A stretch of 64,000 nt of DNA from an uncultured Paracoccaceae bacterium (GCA_947500135.1 CANMQX010000001.1:372001-436000); one strand, 5' to 3'. Counted from the stretch's first letter, positions 1 to 9,161 are shown. The notes: a model not told the origin generated them from the letters alone. Made by a program: numbers and translations.

Positions 1-24
1 CAACTGAACGTAGCGGGGGCAAGG

Positions 25-1143
25 TCAGCCCAGATCAAAAGGCACCGCCTCTCTGATCTGGCCGTTGATCTGCACATGGAGCTGATGGGCACCAGGGTAA
101 AGCGCAAAAGTGGTCGCGTTATCCTTGAAATGATGCTTTTTGACCAATGTCACCAGTTTCCCCGCTTTGATGTCTAACACCTTCCATTTAAACACTTTTG
201 GGGCAGTTGATCCGTTCGCTTTGACAAAATCAATCACATAGTCAACGATCAGCGGCGCATCCTGCTGCGCCGCGAAACGCAGAGTGATTTCAGCAGTACC
301 CCCACGGGCAATTGGGTCCGGCGTGATGCCAAGATGCGACACAGTGATGGGCACATGACCATGGTAGCCCAGATGCGCCATGGCACCCGGATGTCCAGCC
401 TTGATCAAACCACGCAAGGCATGACGGCGCATCCAATCCAATTCCTTGACACCCTGCCCGCCATCCTGCTGCCAGCTTTGCAACCTATCGATCACGGCAT
501 CGGGATCGGCCTTGGTGATATCGTTCAGATGATTGGCCACGGACCGGGTGACAAACCGGGTCTGATCGGCATGCAAACGGTCCAGAAGTGGCAATGTATC
601 AGCCGATGTCAGTCCGATTTTCTGGCCCCATGGTAAGCGTGGCCGGGTGCCCTCGCTTACCAATCTGCGCACATGGTAATGATCATGGGTAACCCAGCCG
701 CGCAGCCGTTCCAGCGTGGCGTCGGGCCAGCGGTTCAGAAATGCGCGTACCGAGTATTCCATCGAGAACCGCTGCGTGATTGCCTCCAGCAGGTCAAAAC
801 TGCGGTCACGATGCACCTCAAGCCCATGGTTTTCAACGAAAACGCCCAGCGGGGCGTAAATGAAATGCCCGAAATCATCATCCGAGAGCGCAGGGTCAAG
901 CGGCGGCGGCAAAGCTGCCAGTATCGCATCACCCGCCGCATCGAAATCCTGTGGCAGATACTGGGCCAGCACATCGGCCATCAGGCTGATCCGGGCCTTC
1001 AGGGCCAGCGGCCCCATCTGATCCAGAACATCCGTCACAAAAGGCGCCGCTTTGAAAACACCGGCATCCTCGAAATGCGCACCCAGGCGCCCCACCGTTA
1101 CGGGATTGAACAGATCATCTTTCAGACTGAATGCTTCGGCCAT
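25..1143 (-). CDS. AlkC-like DNA alkylation repair protein (HEAT repeats plus Ig-like domain)
   Basis: A 372-residue protein. The first two thirds are helical, HEAT-like repeats of the kind seen in AlkC/AlkD glycosylases. The last roughly 110 residues (from about ITVSHLGITPD) look like a beta-sandwich resembling the Ig-like domain of the AlkC-alpha subgroup. Family knowledge: AlkC enzymes excise N3-methyladenine and N3-methylcytosine from DNA without flipping the base. The start chosen is the ATG at 1143 (MAEAFSLKDD), which overlaps the stop of the upstream SDR gene as TGATG; a longer frame to 1230 is unlikely because it would run inside that gene. Translational coupling to the SDR is inferred. 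The family assignment is by eye, so moderate confidence. Confidence 0.72.
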   Translation of the reverse strand: MAEAFSLKDDLFNPVTVGRLGAHFEDAGVFKAAPFVTDVLDQMGPLALKARISLMADVLAQYLPQDFDAAGDAILAALPPPLDPALSDDDFGHFIYAPLGVFVENHGLEVHRDRSFDLLEAITQRFSMEYSVRAFLNRWPDATLERLRGWVTHDHYHVRRLVSEGTRPRLPWGQKIGLTSADTLPLLDRLHADQTRFVTRSVANHLNDITKADPDAVIDRLQSWQQDGGQGVKELDWMRRHALRGLIKAGHPGAMAHLGYHGHVPITVSHLGITPDPIARGGTAEITLRFAAQQDAPLIVDYVIDFVKANGSTAPKVFKWKVLDIKAGKLVTLVKKHHFKDNATTFALYPGAHQLHVQINGQIREAVPFDLG

Positions 1144-1928
1144 CAGAACGTCGCGTTGGTGGCGCCACCGTCCAGCAAGATGTTCTGGCCCACGATAAAG
1201 CCTGCATGCTGCGAACATAAAAACGCGCACATGGCCCCGAATTCTTGCGGCGTGCCATAGCGGCGGGCCGGGATTGTCGCCTCGCGCTGTGCCTGTGCGG
1301 TCGCCATATCAATGCCCTGCGCTTTGGCCACGCCGCTATCCAGACTGGTGGCGCGGTCGGTGGCATGGATGCCAGGCAGTAGGTTGTTGATGATCACACC
1401 GTTCGGGGCGACCTGACGGGCAGTGCCCGCAACATAGCCAGTCAACCCGGTGCGCGCGGCATTGGACAGACCTAGTTGCGGGATCGGCGACTTGACCGAA
1501 ACGGATGTGATGTTGACCACCCTGCCCCAGCCGCGATCCATCATGGCAGGCATCAGCGCTTTGATCAGGGCAATCGGGGCCAGCATGTTGGCGTCCAGCG
1601 CCCGAATGAAATCATCCCGGTCCCAATCAGACCACATGCCTGGCGGCGGCCCACCCGCATTATTGACCAAAATATCGGCATCACCAGCCGCAGCTAACAG
1701 GCGCCCGCGCCCGTCCTCGGTGGCGACATCTGCTGCAACAGTGGCCACATCAACGCCGTAAACTTTGCGAATATGGGCAGCGGTGTCTTCCAATGCATCG
1801 GCCCCGCGTGCGTTCAGAACCAGATCGCAACCCGCCTCGGCCAGCGCTTCCGCACAACCACGGCCCAACCCTTTTGAAGATGCGCAAACAACCGCGCGTT
1901 TGCCTTTGATGCCAAGATCCATGGTCAT
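1143..1928 (-). CDS. SDR-family oxidoreductase with altered catalytic residues (FabG-like)
   Basis: A 261-residue Rossmann-fold protein with the NNAGG motif (89-93) and a C-terminal LDGG typical of short-chain dehydrogenases. It departs from the classical family. The usual TGxxxGxG cofactor motif reads ASSKGLG (16-22). The YxxxK catalytic pair is replaced by Ser155 and Arg159 (SNAAR), while Ser142 is kept. This matches the description of the beta-ketoacyl-ACP-reductase-like SDR subgroup that lacks the catalytic tetrad, so its reaction is unknown. The ATG at 1928 is preceded by AGGAAGAT. It is upstream of and coupled to the AlkC-like gene, and divergent from the Hint-domain gene. Confidence 0.85.
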   Translation of the reverse strand: MTMDLGIKGKRAVVCASSKGLGRGCAEALAEAGCDLVLNARGADALEDTAAHIRKVYGVDVATVAADVATEDGRGRLLAAAGDADILVNNAGGPPPGMWSDWDRDDFIRALDANMLAPIALIKALMPAMMDRGWGRVVNITSVSVKSPIPQLGLSNAARTGLTGYVAGTARQVAPNGVIINNLLPGIHATDRATSLDSGVAKAQGIDMATAQAQREATIPARRYGTPQEFGAMCAFLCSQHAGFIVGQNILLDGGATNATF

Positions 1929-2052
1929 ATCTTCCTATCAATTTGGTCACAATTTGGACGAACAATCCCGTTATGCCGCAGCAAAGCAGGTTCCGCCACG
2001 GCGAAATTTGCGCCTGATGTTAACTTTGGTTTTGTGGTTTTAGGGTACTAGC

Positions 2053-2997
2053 ATGTTGATGTCGTTGGACTATCAAACATTTACCGGGTTCTGTGGTACA
2101 CAGTTGCGGGTGACCGACGGTTTGGCGATGGGCGACCCGTTAGGTTGCCTGGATGATCTGGTGCTGGATGATGTGTATCAGCTGCACCATGATTGCCAAT
2201 CCGTGAAAATTCACGCCATTGCAGATCTGATCAGACTGGCCCCTTGCCGGACCGCACTGACGCGGGAGGCATTGCTGACCTTCATGACGCCAACCGGGGA
2301 TCGACAGCAGGCGATCCTGCTATCGGCACCTGATCGAACGATCATTTTGCCTTTGGGTCATATATGTCCTTCCACGCGGTATCGATTGATTTCAAGCGAT
2401 GTTGCAGGCGCCAAACTGGGGTTTGACCGGGCGCGCAGCGCTGCATTTGCCCGTGGCACCCTTGTCACGATGGCCGACGGCTCTGAACGGCAGATTGAAC
2501 AGCTTCGCGCAGGCGACAATGTACAAATCGCGGGCCACGGCGCACAGACCATTTCAGGCGTTGCGGATCATACGCATCATCTGTCCACCCAGACCGCCGC
2601 CGTTCGGATCACCGCAGGCACTTATGGCAATCACAGTGATGTCGTTCTGCGGCCTGAACAACGCTTTTTCATCCCATCTGGGCCAGTCAATATGACGACC
2701 ATCGCACGCGATGACGTAGACGGCGGTGATGTCTCTCTTATGACCTCGGGTGCCATTGCCTTCGTTCAGCTTTTTTTCGACACCCCATGTGCATTTTATG
2801 CCAATGGGTTGGCCGTTGAATCGCATATTGCAGAGCTGACGATGGGCGCGGCCAAACCCGCTGGCAAATCCTCCGAACTGGCCAGCATGCTGCAAATGCC
2901 AGCGTCAGGCGGCTTGGCTGCTGCAAACGGGCAACCGTATGTGGCGGAACACGCCAACGGTATGGCTGCGCGAAATATTGGCGCGTCGTCCAGATAG
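2053..2997 (+). CDS. Hint-domain (hedgehog/intein-like) protein, nucleophile Cys absent
   Basis: A 314-residue protein. Residues 131-270 match the bacterial Hint domain common in Rhodobacteraceae: FARGTLVTMADGSE opens the fold, followed by a conserved GD turn (LRAGDNV) and, about 60 residues later, an LRPEQRF block. In self-cleaving members the first residue of the fold is Cys (CFARGT-like); here that position is Ala131, so autoproteolysis by N-S shift is not expected. The N-terminal 120 residues are not recognised. No signal peptide is evident. ATG at 2053 follows AGGG with 7 bases spacing. Role unknown. Confidence 0.75.
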   Translation: MLMSLDYQTFTGFCGTQLRVTDGLAMGDPLGCLDDLVLDDVYQLHHDCQSVKIHAIADLIRLAPCRTALTREALLTFMTPTGDRQQAILLSAPDRTIILPLGHICPSTRYRLISSDVAGAKLGFDRARSAAFARGTLVTMADGSERQIEQLRAGDNVQIAGHGAQTISGVADHTHHLSTQTAAVRITAGTYGNHSDVVLRPEQRFFIPSGPVNMTTIARDDVDGGDVSLMTSGAIAFVQLFFDTPCAFYANGLAVESHIAELTMGAAKPAGKSSELASMLQMPASGGLAAANGQPYVAEHANGMAARNIGASSR

Positions 2998-3010
2998 GCA
3001 TCGGTGCGGA

Positions 3011-3643
3011 TCATTCATCGGGGATGACATCACCCTCCCCGATTAGCGTCACGACCCCATCAGTTAAAACACCATTCGCGACGATCTGCGCTTCCAACTC
3101 TAATCCGGCAATCGCGCCTGCCGCCGCCCCCAGAAACTCACCCTCCACTGTTCCGGCCATTACATAAGACTGGCCCGGCGCGGAAAGCGTCCCCGCATAG
3201 TCAAGTGACCATGCGTTGGCAGCTGTGCCACCGATATCGCCATCCTCAAGGACCAACCGTCCATCAAAATTACGGAAATCACCATTCTGGTCGGTGCCGA
3301 TGAAACGATCCATTTCCCCACTGACTTCATTCAAACCAAAATCCATCACCACCGTTGCGTCACCAACAATCAATGCGGTTTCGGGCATCGTCTCAATCAG
3401 GATGCTGGCGGATCCATCATAAGTGGCGCGACCGCTGATCGGCATCTGCGCATCATCTGTGATCGGCATGCCCATAACGCCTGCCCCCGGTTCACCCAGC
3501 ACGCGCAAGCGCTGTGTTTCATAGATATCGATGCGCGACAGGCGCGGGTCGATCCCACCGCCGCCGCCATTGCTGCCGTCACCACTACCGCCCCCGCCGC
3601 ATCCGGCCGCCATCACTACAGCACCAAGCACCCATATCCGCAT
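3011..3643 (-). CDS. Predicted lipoprotein, TbpB-like beta-barrel build
   Basis: A 210-residue protein with a lipoprotein signal (MRIWVLGAVVMAAGC, lipobox MAAGC) followed by a Gly/Ser linker. The rest is beta-rich with recurring G-x-Y-x-G, V-x-G-E and F-x-G-x-L patterns, as in transferrin-binding-protein-like lipoproteins of Rhodobacteraceae. It is expected in the outer membrane or periplasm. Function is not known. A lipoprotein of the same general build lies at 6059-6709. Confidence 0.7.
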   Translation of the reverse strand: MRIWVLGAVVMAAGCGGGGSGDGSNGGGGGIDPRLSRIDIYETQRLRVLGEPGAGVMGMPITDDAQMPISGRATYDGSASILIETMPETALIVGDATVVMDFGLNEVSGEMDRFIGTDQNGDFRNFDGRLVLEDGDIGGTAANAWSLDYAGTLSAPGQSYVMAGTVEGEFLGAAAGAIAGLELEAQIVANGVLTDGVVTLIGEGDVIPDE

Positions 3644-3754
3644 CGCAAAACCCCATTGATCCGCTTGCTGCCCGGGCTAACAGACAAAGCCCAAGGTTCA
3701 GTTAAACCGCACCCGCGCATTGCCCTTTCAGCGCTGACAGCCTAAAGGGGCGTC

Positions 3755-5350
3755 ATGACAAATCGCCCTGAACTTCCCCCTGAAATCGCCCGCCGCCGGA
3801 CCTTTGCGATCATCTCGCACCCCGATGCGGGCAAGACGACGCTGACTGAAAAGTTCCTGCTTTATGGGGGTGCCATTCAGATGGCCGGACAGGTCCGTGC
3901 CAAGGGTGAGGCGCGGCGGACAAGGTCAGACTTCATGCAGATGGAAAAGGACCGCGGTATCTCCGTTTCCGCATCCGCTATGTCCTTTGATTTCGAAAAG
4001 TTCCGGTTCAATCTGGTCGACACGCCCGGCCACTCCGATTTTTCGGAAGATACCTATCGCACGCTGACGGCGGTGGATGCGGCGGTGATGGTCATCGACG
4101 GGGCCAAAGGCGTGGAAAGCCAAACCCAAAAACTGTTCGAGGTTTGCCGCCTGCGCGATCTGCCGATCCTGACCTTCTGTAACAAGATGGATCGCGAAAG
4201 CCGTGATACATTTGAGATCATTGACGAAATTCAGGAAAACCTCGCCATTGATGTGACCCCCGCCGCCTGGCCAATTGGCGTGGGTCGTGAATTTATGGGC
4301 ACTTATGACATCCTGCGTGACCGGCTGGAATTGATGGACCGCGCCGACCGGAACAAGGTCGCCGAAAGCATCGAAATCAGCGGGCTGGATGACCCGAAAC
4401 TGGTTGAAAACGTGCCCGCGCATCTTCTGGAAAAATTCTTGGAAGAGATCGAGATGGCCAAAGAACTGCTGCCCAAGCTAGACCATGAAAGCGTGCTGAA
4501 CGGATCGATGACACCGATCTGGTTTGGCTCTGCGATCAATTCCTTTGGGGTCAAGGAACTCATGGACGGGATCGGCACCTATGGGCCGGAACCGCAGGTG
4601 CAAACAGCGCAACCGCGCAACGTGGCACCCGAGGAAAAGAAGGTCGCCGGTTTCGTCTTCAAGGTGCAGGCCAATATGGACCCCAAGCACCGCGACCGCG
4701 TGGCGTTTCTGCGCCTCGCCTCCGGGCATTTCGAGCGGGGCATGAAACTGACCCATGTGCGGTCGAAAAAGCAGATGGCGGTCACCAACCCTGTCCTGTT
4801 CCTCGCCGCCGACAGGGAACTGGCCGAAGAAGCCTGGGCCGGTGACATCATCGGTATTCCAAACCATGGCCAGCTGCGGATTGGCGATACACTAACCGAG
4901 GGCGAAGCGGTCCGGGTCACGGGCATCCCGTCATTCGCGCCCGAACTGCTGCAAACCTGCCGGGCCGGTGATCCGATGAAGGCCAAGCATCTGGAAAAGG
5001 CCCTGATGCAATTCGCAGAGGAAGGCGCCGCCAAAGTGTTCAAACCTACTTTCGGATCAGGCTTTATCGTCGGCGTCGTTGGGGCCCTGCAATTCGAAGT
5101 GCTCGCCAGCCGGATCGAGATGGAATACGGCCTGCCCGTGCGCTTTGAGGCATCCCAATTCACGTCCGCCCGCTGGGTGCATGGCGACAAAGACGCGGTC
5201 GAGAAATTCGCAGACGCCAACAAACAGCATATCGCAGAAGACAATGACGGCGACGTGGTGTTCCTGACCCGGTTGCAATGGGATATCGACCGGGTGGGCC
5301 GCGATTACCCAGACGTCACCCTAAGCGCGACGAAGGAAATGATGGTTTAG
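3755..5350 (+). CDS. prfC: Peptide chain release factor 3
   Basis: A 531-residue translational GTPase of the usual RF3 length. The G motifs are clear: SHPDAGKTTLTEK (G1), the RGISVS switch I, DTPGHSDF (G3) and NKMD (G4). RF3 uses GTP to remove RF1 or RF2 from the ribosome after termination. The start ATG at 3755 has AAAGGGG upstream. The gene appears to be a single unit: its upstream neighbour is divergent and the next gene starts 93 bases downstream. Confidence 0.97.
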   Translation: MTNRPELPPEIARRRTFAIISHPDAGKTTLTEKFLLYGGAIQMAGQVRAKGEARRTRSDFMQMEKDRGISVSASAMSFDFEKFRFNLVDTPGHSDFSEDTYRTLTAVDAAVMVIDGAKGVESQTQKLFEVCRLRDLPILTFCNKMDRESRDTFEIIDEIQENLAIDVTPAAWPIGVGREFMGTYDILRDRLELMDRADRNKVAESIEISGLDDPKLVENVPAHLLEKFLEEIEMAKELLPKLDHESVLNGSMTPIWFGSAINSFGVKELMDGIGTYGPEPQVQTAQPRNVAPEEKKVAGFVFKVQANMDPKHRDRVAFLRLASGHFERGMKLTHVRSKKQMAVTNPVLFLAADRELAEEAWAGDIIGIPNHGQLRIGDTLTEGEAVRVTGIPSFAPELLQTCRAGDPMKAKHLEKALMQFAEEGAAKVFKPTFGSGFIVGVVGALQFEVLASRIEMEYGLPVRFEASQFTSARWVHGDKDAVEKFADANKQHIAEDNDGDVVFLTRLQWDIDRVGRDYPDVTLSATKEMMV

Positions 5351-5443
5351 ATTTAGGCATCAGCAGAAGATCAAACACAGCCGTTGAAAATGCGGTGCTA
5401 TCGGTTGGCTTGATCCGCGCTCCCACGCCGTTAATCTGTGCCT

Positions 5444-6058
5444 ATGCCCTTACAAAATCGTGTTCTTCCCACAGGCGATATCGTGGCGATCCCTGATCGT
5501 GGCACGCTGACCGGCAATCGTGGGATCATTCATGGCGCGGACCAAACGCTTGGCACGTCGCGCTGGTCTCATCACGCCTGGATTTGCTGCACGCTGGATT
5601 GGCAAGGGCGCAAGCGTCAGGTCATGACAGGCCGCAACTGGACCGAACTGTTCTTTCTGGATGAGGCGGTGGCCCTTGCCGCGGGTCACCGGCCCTGCGG
5701 ATATTGCAGGCGGGCTGCATATTCCGCGTTCGTCACCGCTTGGACTGATCACGCTGGCACCCGCCCGCGAGCCATCGAGATGGACAAGATGCTGCACGCC
5801 GCTCGGGTGATCCCCGGCACGCGATCCCAAAAGCGGCATCAAGCCCCAATCGAAAATTTGCCCACCGGCGCGATGATACAGCATAACGGATCAGCGCATC
5901 TGGTGTTGCAGGATCGGCTGTTGCCCTTCACCCCAAACGGCTACGGCGCGGCAATCAACCCGCCACCATCAGCCATGGTTGAGGTTCTAACGCCTTCGCC
6001 AATTATCGCAGTATTAAAAATGGGTTATCGGCCACAGCTACATCACAGTGCAGTCTGA
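5444..6058 (+). CDS. Conserved protein of unknown function with an HRPCxYCRR motif
   Basis: About 204 residues, starting at ATG 5444 (a GTG two codons upstream is an alternative). The visible signature is GHRPCGYCRRAAY (near 80-92), a CxxC pair in a basic context that could bind zinc or a nucleic acid; the motif recalls the RPC-x-x-C of Ada N-terminal domains but there is no wider match. A second basic segment (KRHQAPIENLP) follows. No signal peptide or membrane segment. Its TGA (6056-6058) abuts the stop codon of the opposing lipoprotein gene (6059-6061) with no spacer. I do not recognise a function. Confidence 0.6.
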   Translation: MPLQNRVLPTGDIVAIPDRGTLTGNRGIIHGADQTLGTSRWSHHAWICCTLDWQGRKRQVMTGRNWTELFFLDEAVALAAGHRPCGYCRRAAYSAFVTAWTDHAGTRPRAIEMDKMLHAARVIPGTRSQKRHQAPIENLPTGAMIQHNGSAHLVLQDRLLPFTPNGYGAAINPPPSAMVEVLTPSPIIAVLKMGYRPQLHHSAV

Positions 6059-6709
6059 TTACGGCGGTGTGACAGGGTCAGTTGTTGCGGCGATCGTACC
6101 GGTAACCACATCCCGTGGATCACCATCAACGGTCACGGTTCCACCTTCAAAGAAACCATAAAAATACTGTGCGTCATCGCCCCGCACATCGGCAGAAAAC
6201 TCCGCTGCAAAAACATGCTCGGCGCCGTTGGGACCCGTCAGCGTACCTGAGGCCAGACCGTCGGCAAGGTTCAGGAAATCCCGCGGCCCGGTTCCAGGCA
6301 CGTAATCCGCCTCAGCAGGCAACACCGCGCCCGAGATTGCCAGCGTTCCCGCATAGGGCTGGCTGTCAAAGGCGAGACCTTCGGACCCGATGATGTTCGT
6401 CACTTCGCCGGTCACACCACCCGCTGCAAATTCGGTGGTCACGGTAGCGATACCGCGCACACCTTCCACGGAAAAACTCGACCCCGGTGCAGCCTCCCAT
6501 TGCATGGCCATGCCGCCCTGATACGTCACTGAACCGGTCGTGATATCTGCGAACGGAGTCGATTCTGCCGTCCGTGCCGCAAAAGATATCGGCGCGTAAA
6601 AACGGTTAAGGTCATCGGCTGTTACTGGATCATCACCTTCTTCGGACCCTTCGGACCCCGACGAAGAACACGCCGCCACCAAAACCAGACCTATCGCAGA
6701 ATATCGCAT
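6059..6709 (-). CDS. Predicted lipoprotein, TbpB-like beta-barrel build
   Basis: 216 residues from ATG 6709; the frame stays open upstream but only this start gives a signal peptide (MRYSAIGLVLVAACSSS, lipobox LVAAC). An acidic Ser/Gly/Glu linker follows, then a beta-rich region with G-x-x-TYQGG, GVTGEV and FYGFFEGGTVT segments that resembles C-lobe strands of transferrin-binding-protein-like lipoproteins. The cargo or partner is unknown. It resembles the lipoprotein at 3011-3643 in layout, though direct sequence similarity is weak by eye. Convergent with the preceding gene with zero spacing. Confidence 0.7.
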   Translation of the reverse strand: MRYSAIGLVLVAACSSSGSEGSEEGDDPVTADDLNRFYAPISFAARTAESTPFADITTGSVTYQGGMAMQWEAAPGSSFSVEGVRGIATVTTEFAAGGVTGEVTNIIGSEGLAFDSQPYAGTLAISGAVLPAEADYVPGTGPRDFLNLADGLASGTLTGPNGAEHVFAAEFSADVRGDDAQYFYGFFEGGTVTVDGDPRDVVTGTIAATTDPVTPP

Positions 6710-6852
6710 TGCTTGACCCTTCCCGGTTCCACCCGTCGCGTGTAAGCGCAGAAAGACACACACGCAACGCGCGATCAAGACCCAGTTCTGTCAGAGGCTT
6801 GTCAGCCCTGCCTTCGCATCTGATAATCACCGCACAAACACAGGGAAAATCG

Positions 6853-7596
6853 ATGACAACCGACCACGAAACTTTTCCCGGCGGCATCCGCAACCTGTTG
6901 CCACAATACCAAAAACGGCGATCGTTACTGACGCATCACATCGGCGAAGAACTGCCTGCTTTGGACGTCGATTTCAAGAAACTGGCAACGCAACTCCTGC
7001 CCCCCCAGATCAACCCACGTCCCGAGGGGCTTAGCCGGGTGGCCAAGAAACGGCATATGTTGCTGGGTGAATTGCCCGGCCAGACAGAGCTTGCATTGCT
7101 GCACGGGCTGCTGATCTCGCATTTACGCAAACACACTTATCCCGACCATGCGCCCGCCCTGTTTCGGCGGCTTTGGACCAAGGAAGAGGACTGGCTGCTC
7201 GATCATCTGCCCACGCGCTGGCTGATCTCGGCCATCATCACATTCGCCGAACATGGGCAGGATGAGGCGGACCGCAAACTGGCACAATCCTTTAATATAT
7301 TGTTTTCACTGATGAAGATTTATGAGGCCGAACGCGCCTTCTCTGGCTTACCTGCACAGAAACCATTTAAGATCGCGGACCGCAACAAGTCACCCCTGCC
7401 CATGGGGATGAAGGATTTTTCGGTGCTGCAGGGGGATCTGGAGACGCATCTGCTGGCCCCGCTTTGGCGCGACAGCAAACATGCACCCGCCACGGGCAGG
7501 CTTGCGCGCCACCTGCTGACCCTTCTCAATGGCGACGACGGCACCGTTTTTCGCCGTTTCGCCCTGATGCGCCAAAGCGCAAAAAACGCTAGGTAA
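6853..7596 (+). CDS. Conserved hypothetical protein, helical
   Basis: 247 residues from ATG 6853 (MTTDHETFPGG), preceded by an AGGGAAA ribosome site; the open frame extends back to 6709 but overlaps the lipoprotein gene start region and is less likely. The protein is helical and soluble-looking, without signal or membrane segments, with conserved-looking WLLDHLPTRWLIS and FNILFSLMKIYEAERAF stretches. Divergent from the lipoprotein gene. Function not recognised. Confidence 0.6.
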   Translation: MTTDHETFPGGIRNLLPQYQKRRSLLTHHIGEELPALDVDFKKLATQLLPPQINPRPEGLSRVAKKRHMLLGELPGQTELALLHGLLISHLRKHTYPDHAPALFRRLWTKEEDWLLDHLPTRWLISAIITFAEHGQDEADRKLAQSFNILFSLMKIYEAERAFSGLPAQKPFKIADRNKSPLPMGMKDFSVLQGDLETHLLAPLWRDSKHAPATGRLARHLLTLLNGDDGTVFRRFALMRQSAKNAR

Positions 7597-7620
7597 CACG
7601 GCGGCTTAGCGGCCCGCGCC

Positions 7621-7649
7621 TTGACCCTGAACGGCAATTCAGTTATGCG
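7621..7649 (+). promoter_or_regulatory. Predicted sigma70-type promoter of the DEAD-box helicase
   Basis: TTGACC at 7621-7626, a 17-base spacer, and TATGCG at 7644-7649. The predicted start site is near 7656, which leaves a leader of roughly 85-90 bases before the helicase ATG at 7743. The same -35 box and spacing occur before nuoA. Prediction from sequence only. Confidence 0.5.
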
Positions 7650-7742
7650 CGTGCACGGCTAGTTTTGGCTATCGATGCTCGGGGCGCTTTGGAACTTGCG
7701 TCCTTTCACCTTTGCGGACCGACCCGCAGAAACAGGACGTAT

Positions 7743-9161
7743 ATGACCAAATTTTCTGACTTGAACCTTGATGCCAAGGTTCTGAAAGCCATCGCCGAAA
7801 CCGGCTATGACACCCCAACACCCATTCAGGCTGGCGCAATCGCCCCAGCGCTCGAAGGGCGCGACGTTTTGGGCATTGCCCAGACAGGGACAGGCAAGAC
7901 CGCCGCCTTTACCCTGCCGATGATTACCTTGCTGGGACGTGGCCGCGCACGGGCGCGGATGCCCCGCTCGCTGGTGCTGGCGCCCACACGGGAACTGGCC
8001 GCACAGGTGGCCGAAAACTTCGACACCTACGCCAAATATACCAAGCTTTCCAAGGCCTTGCTGATTGGCGGGACCAGCTTCAAGGATCAGGACAAGATCA
8101 TCGACAAGGGCGTCGATGTACTGATCGCCACGCCTGGTCGCCTGCTTGACCATCTGGAACGCGGCAAGCTGATTCTGACAGACGTCAAGGTCATGGTGGT
8201 GGACGAAGCTGACCGGATGCTCGACATGGGATTCATCCCGGATATCGAGGAAATCTTCAAACGCACGCCCTTCACTCGCCAGACCCTGTTTTTCAGCGCG
8301 ACAATGGCGCCGGAAATTGAGCGGATCACCAACACATTCTTGTCCAACCCGGCCAAGATCGAAGTGGCGCGCGCGGCGACGACAAATGACAACATCAAGC
8401 AAGGTGTTGTGGTTTTCAAAGGCTCCGAGAAACGTAAAGAACCATCCGAAAAACGCGCCCTGCTGCGTGCCCTGATCGATGGCGAAGGCGAGGCCTGCAC
8501 CAACGCGATCATTTTCTGCAACCGCAAGTCTGATGTGGATATCGTCGCGAAATCCCTGAACAAATACGGCTATAACGCCTCCCCCATCCACGGTGATCTC
8601 GACCAGTCGCACCGGACCAAGACGCTCGACAAGTTCCGCGACAATGAATTGCGGTTCCTTGTGGCGTCAGACGTGGCCGCCCGTGGCCTGGACATCCCCG
8701 CCGTGACCCATGTGTTCAATTTCGACGTACCCAGCCATGCCGAAGATTACGTGCACCGGATCGGGCGGACAGGCCGGGCTGGCCGGAGCGGCACCGCGAT
8801 CATGATCTGCATCCCGCGGGACGAGAAAAACCTCGAAGACGTGGAACGGCTGGTCAAGGAAACCATCCCGCGTCTGGACAATCCGATGAAAGACGCGCCC
8901 GCCAAGGAAGAGGCCGCGCCCGAAGAAAAGCCCAAACGGACGCGCAATCGCCGGAAGAAAGACGATGAGGGCGATGCGGCAGAGGCCAAACCCGCCGAAA
9001 AAACCGCGCAGGACGAAAAGCCCAAGCGGGAAGAAAAGCCGCGGCAAGAACGATCACGCGGCGGACGCGGGCGCGGTCGGAACGAACCCGGGGTTGTCGG
9101 CATGGGCGACGAACCACCCGCATTTATCGCTATGAGCTTCGCGGAGCGGACGAAGGGTTGA
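7743..9161 (+). CDS. DEAD-box ATP-dependent RNA helicase, RhlE-like
   Basis: 472 residues from ATG 7743. Motifs in order: Q motif (PTPIQ, 25-29), motif I AQTGTGKT (46-53), PTRELA, TPGRLLD, VVDEADRML (motif II DEAD), SATM (motif III), ASDVAARGLDIP (motif V) and HRIGRTGRAG (motif VI). The last 90 residues are a charged, low-complexity tail rich in Lys, Glu, Arg and Pro ending in RGGRGRGR, typical of RNA-binding tails of RhlE-type helicases in ribosome assembly, RNA decay or cold adaptation. It has its own predicted promoter and a long leader. The exact subfamily is inferred. Confidence 0.93.
   Translation: MTKFSDLNLDAKVLKAIAETGYDTPTPIQAGAIAPALEGRDVLGIAQTGTGKTAAFTLPMITLLGRGRARARMPRSLVLAPTRELAAQVAENFDTYAKYTKLSKALLIGGTSFKDQDKIIDKGVDVLIATPGRLLDHLERGKLILTDVKVMVVDEADRMLDMGFIPDIEEIFKRTPFTRQTLFFSATMAPEIERITNTFLSNPAKIEVARAATTNDNIKQGVVVFKGSEKRKEPSEKRALLRALIDGEGEACTNAIIFCNRKSDVDIVAKSLNKYGYNASPIHGDLDQSHRTKTLDKFRDNELRFLVASDVAARGLDIPAVTHVFNFDVPSHAEDYVHRIGRTGRAGRSGTAIMICIPRDEKNLEDVERLVKETIPRLDNPMKDAPAKEEAAPEEKPKRTRNRRKKDDEGDAAEAKPAEKTAQDEKPKREEKPRQERSRGGRGRGRNEPGVVGMGDEPPAFIAMSFAERTKG

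Noticed and set aside
7659-8612. 317-codon open frame antisense to the helicase
   Set aside because: Covers the DEAD-box helicase core; composition is that of a shadow frame.
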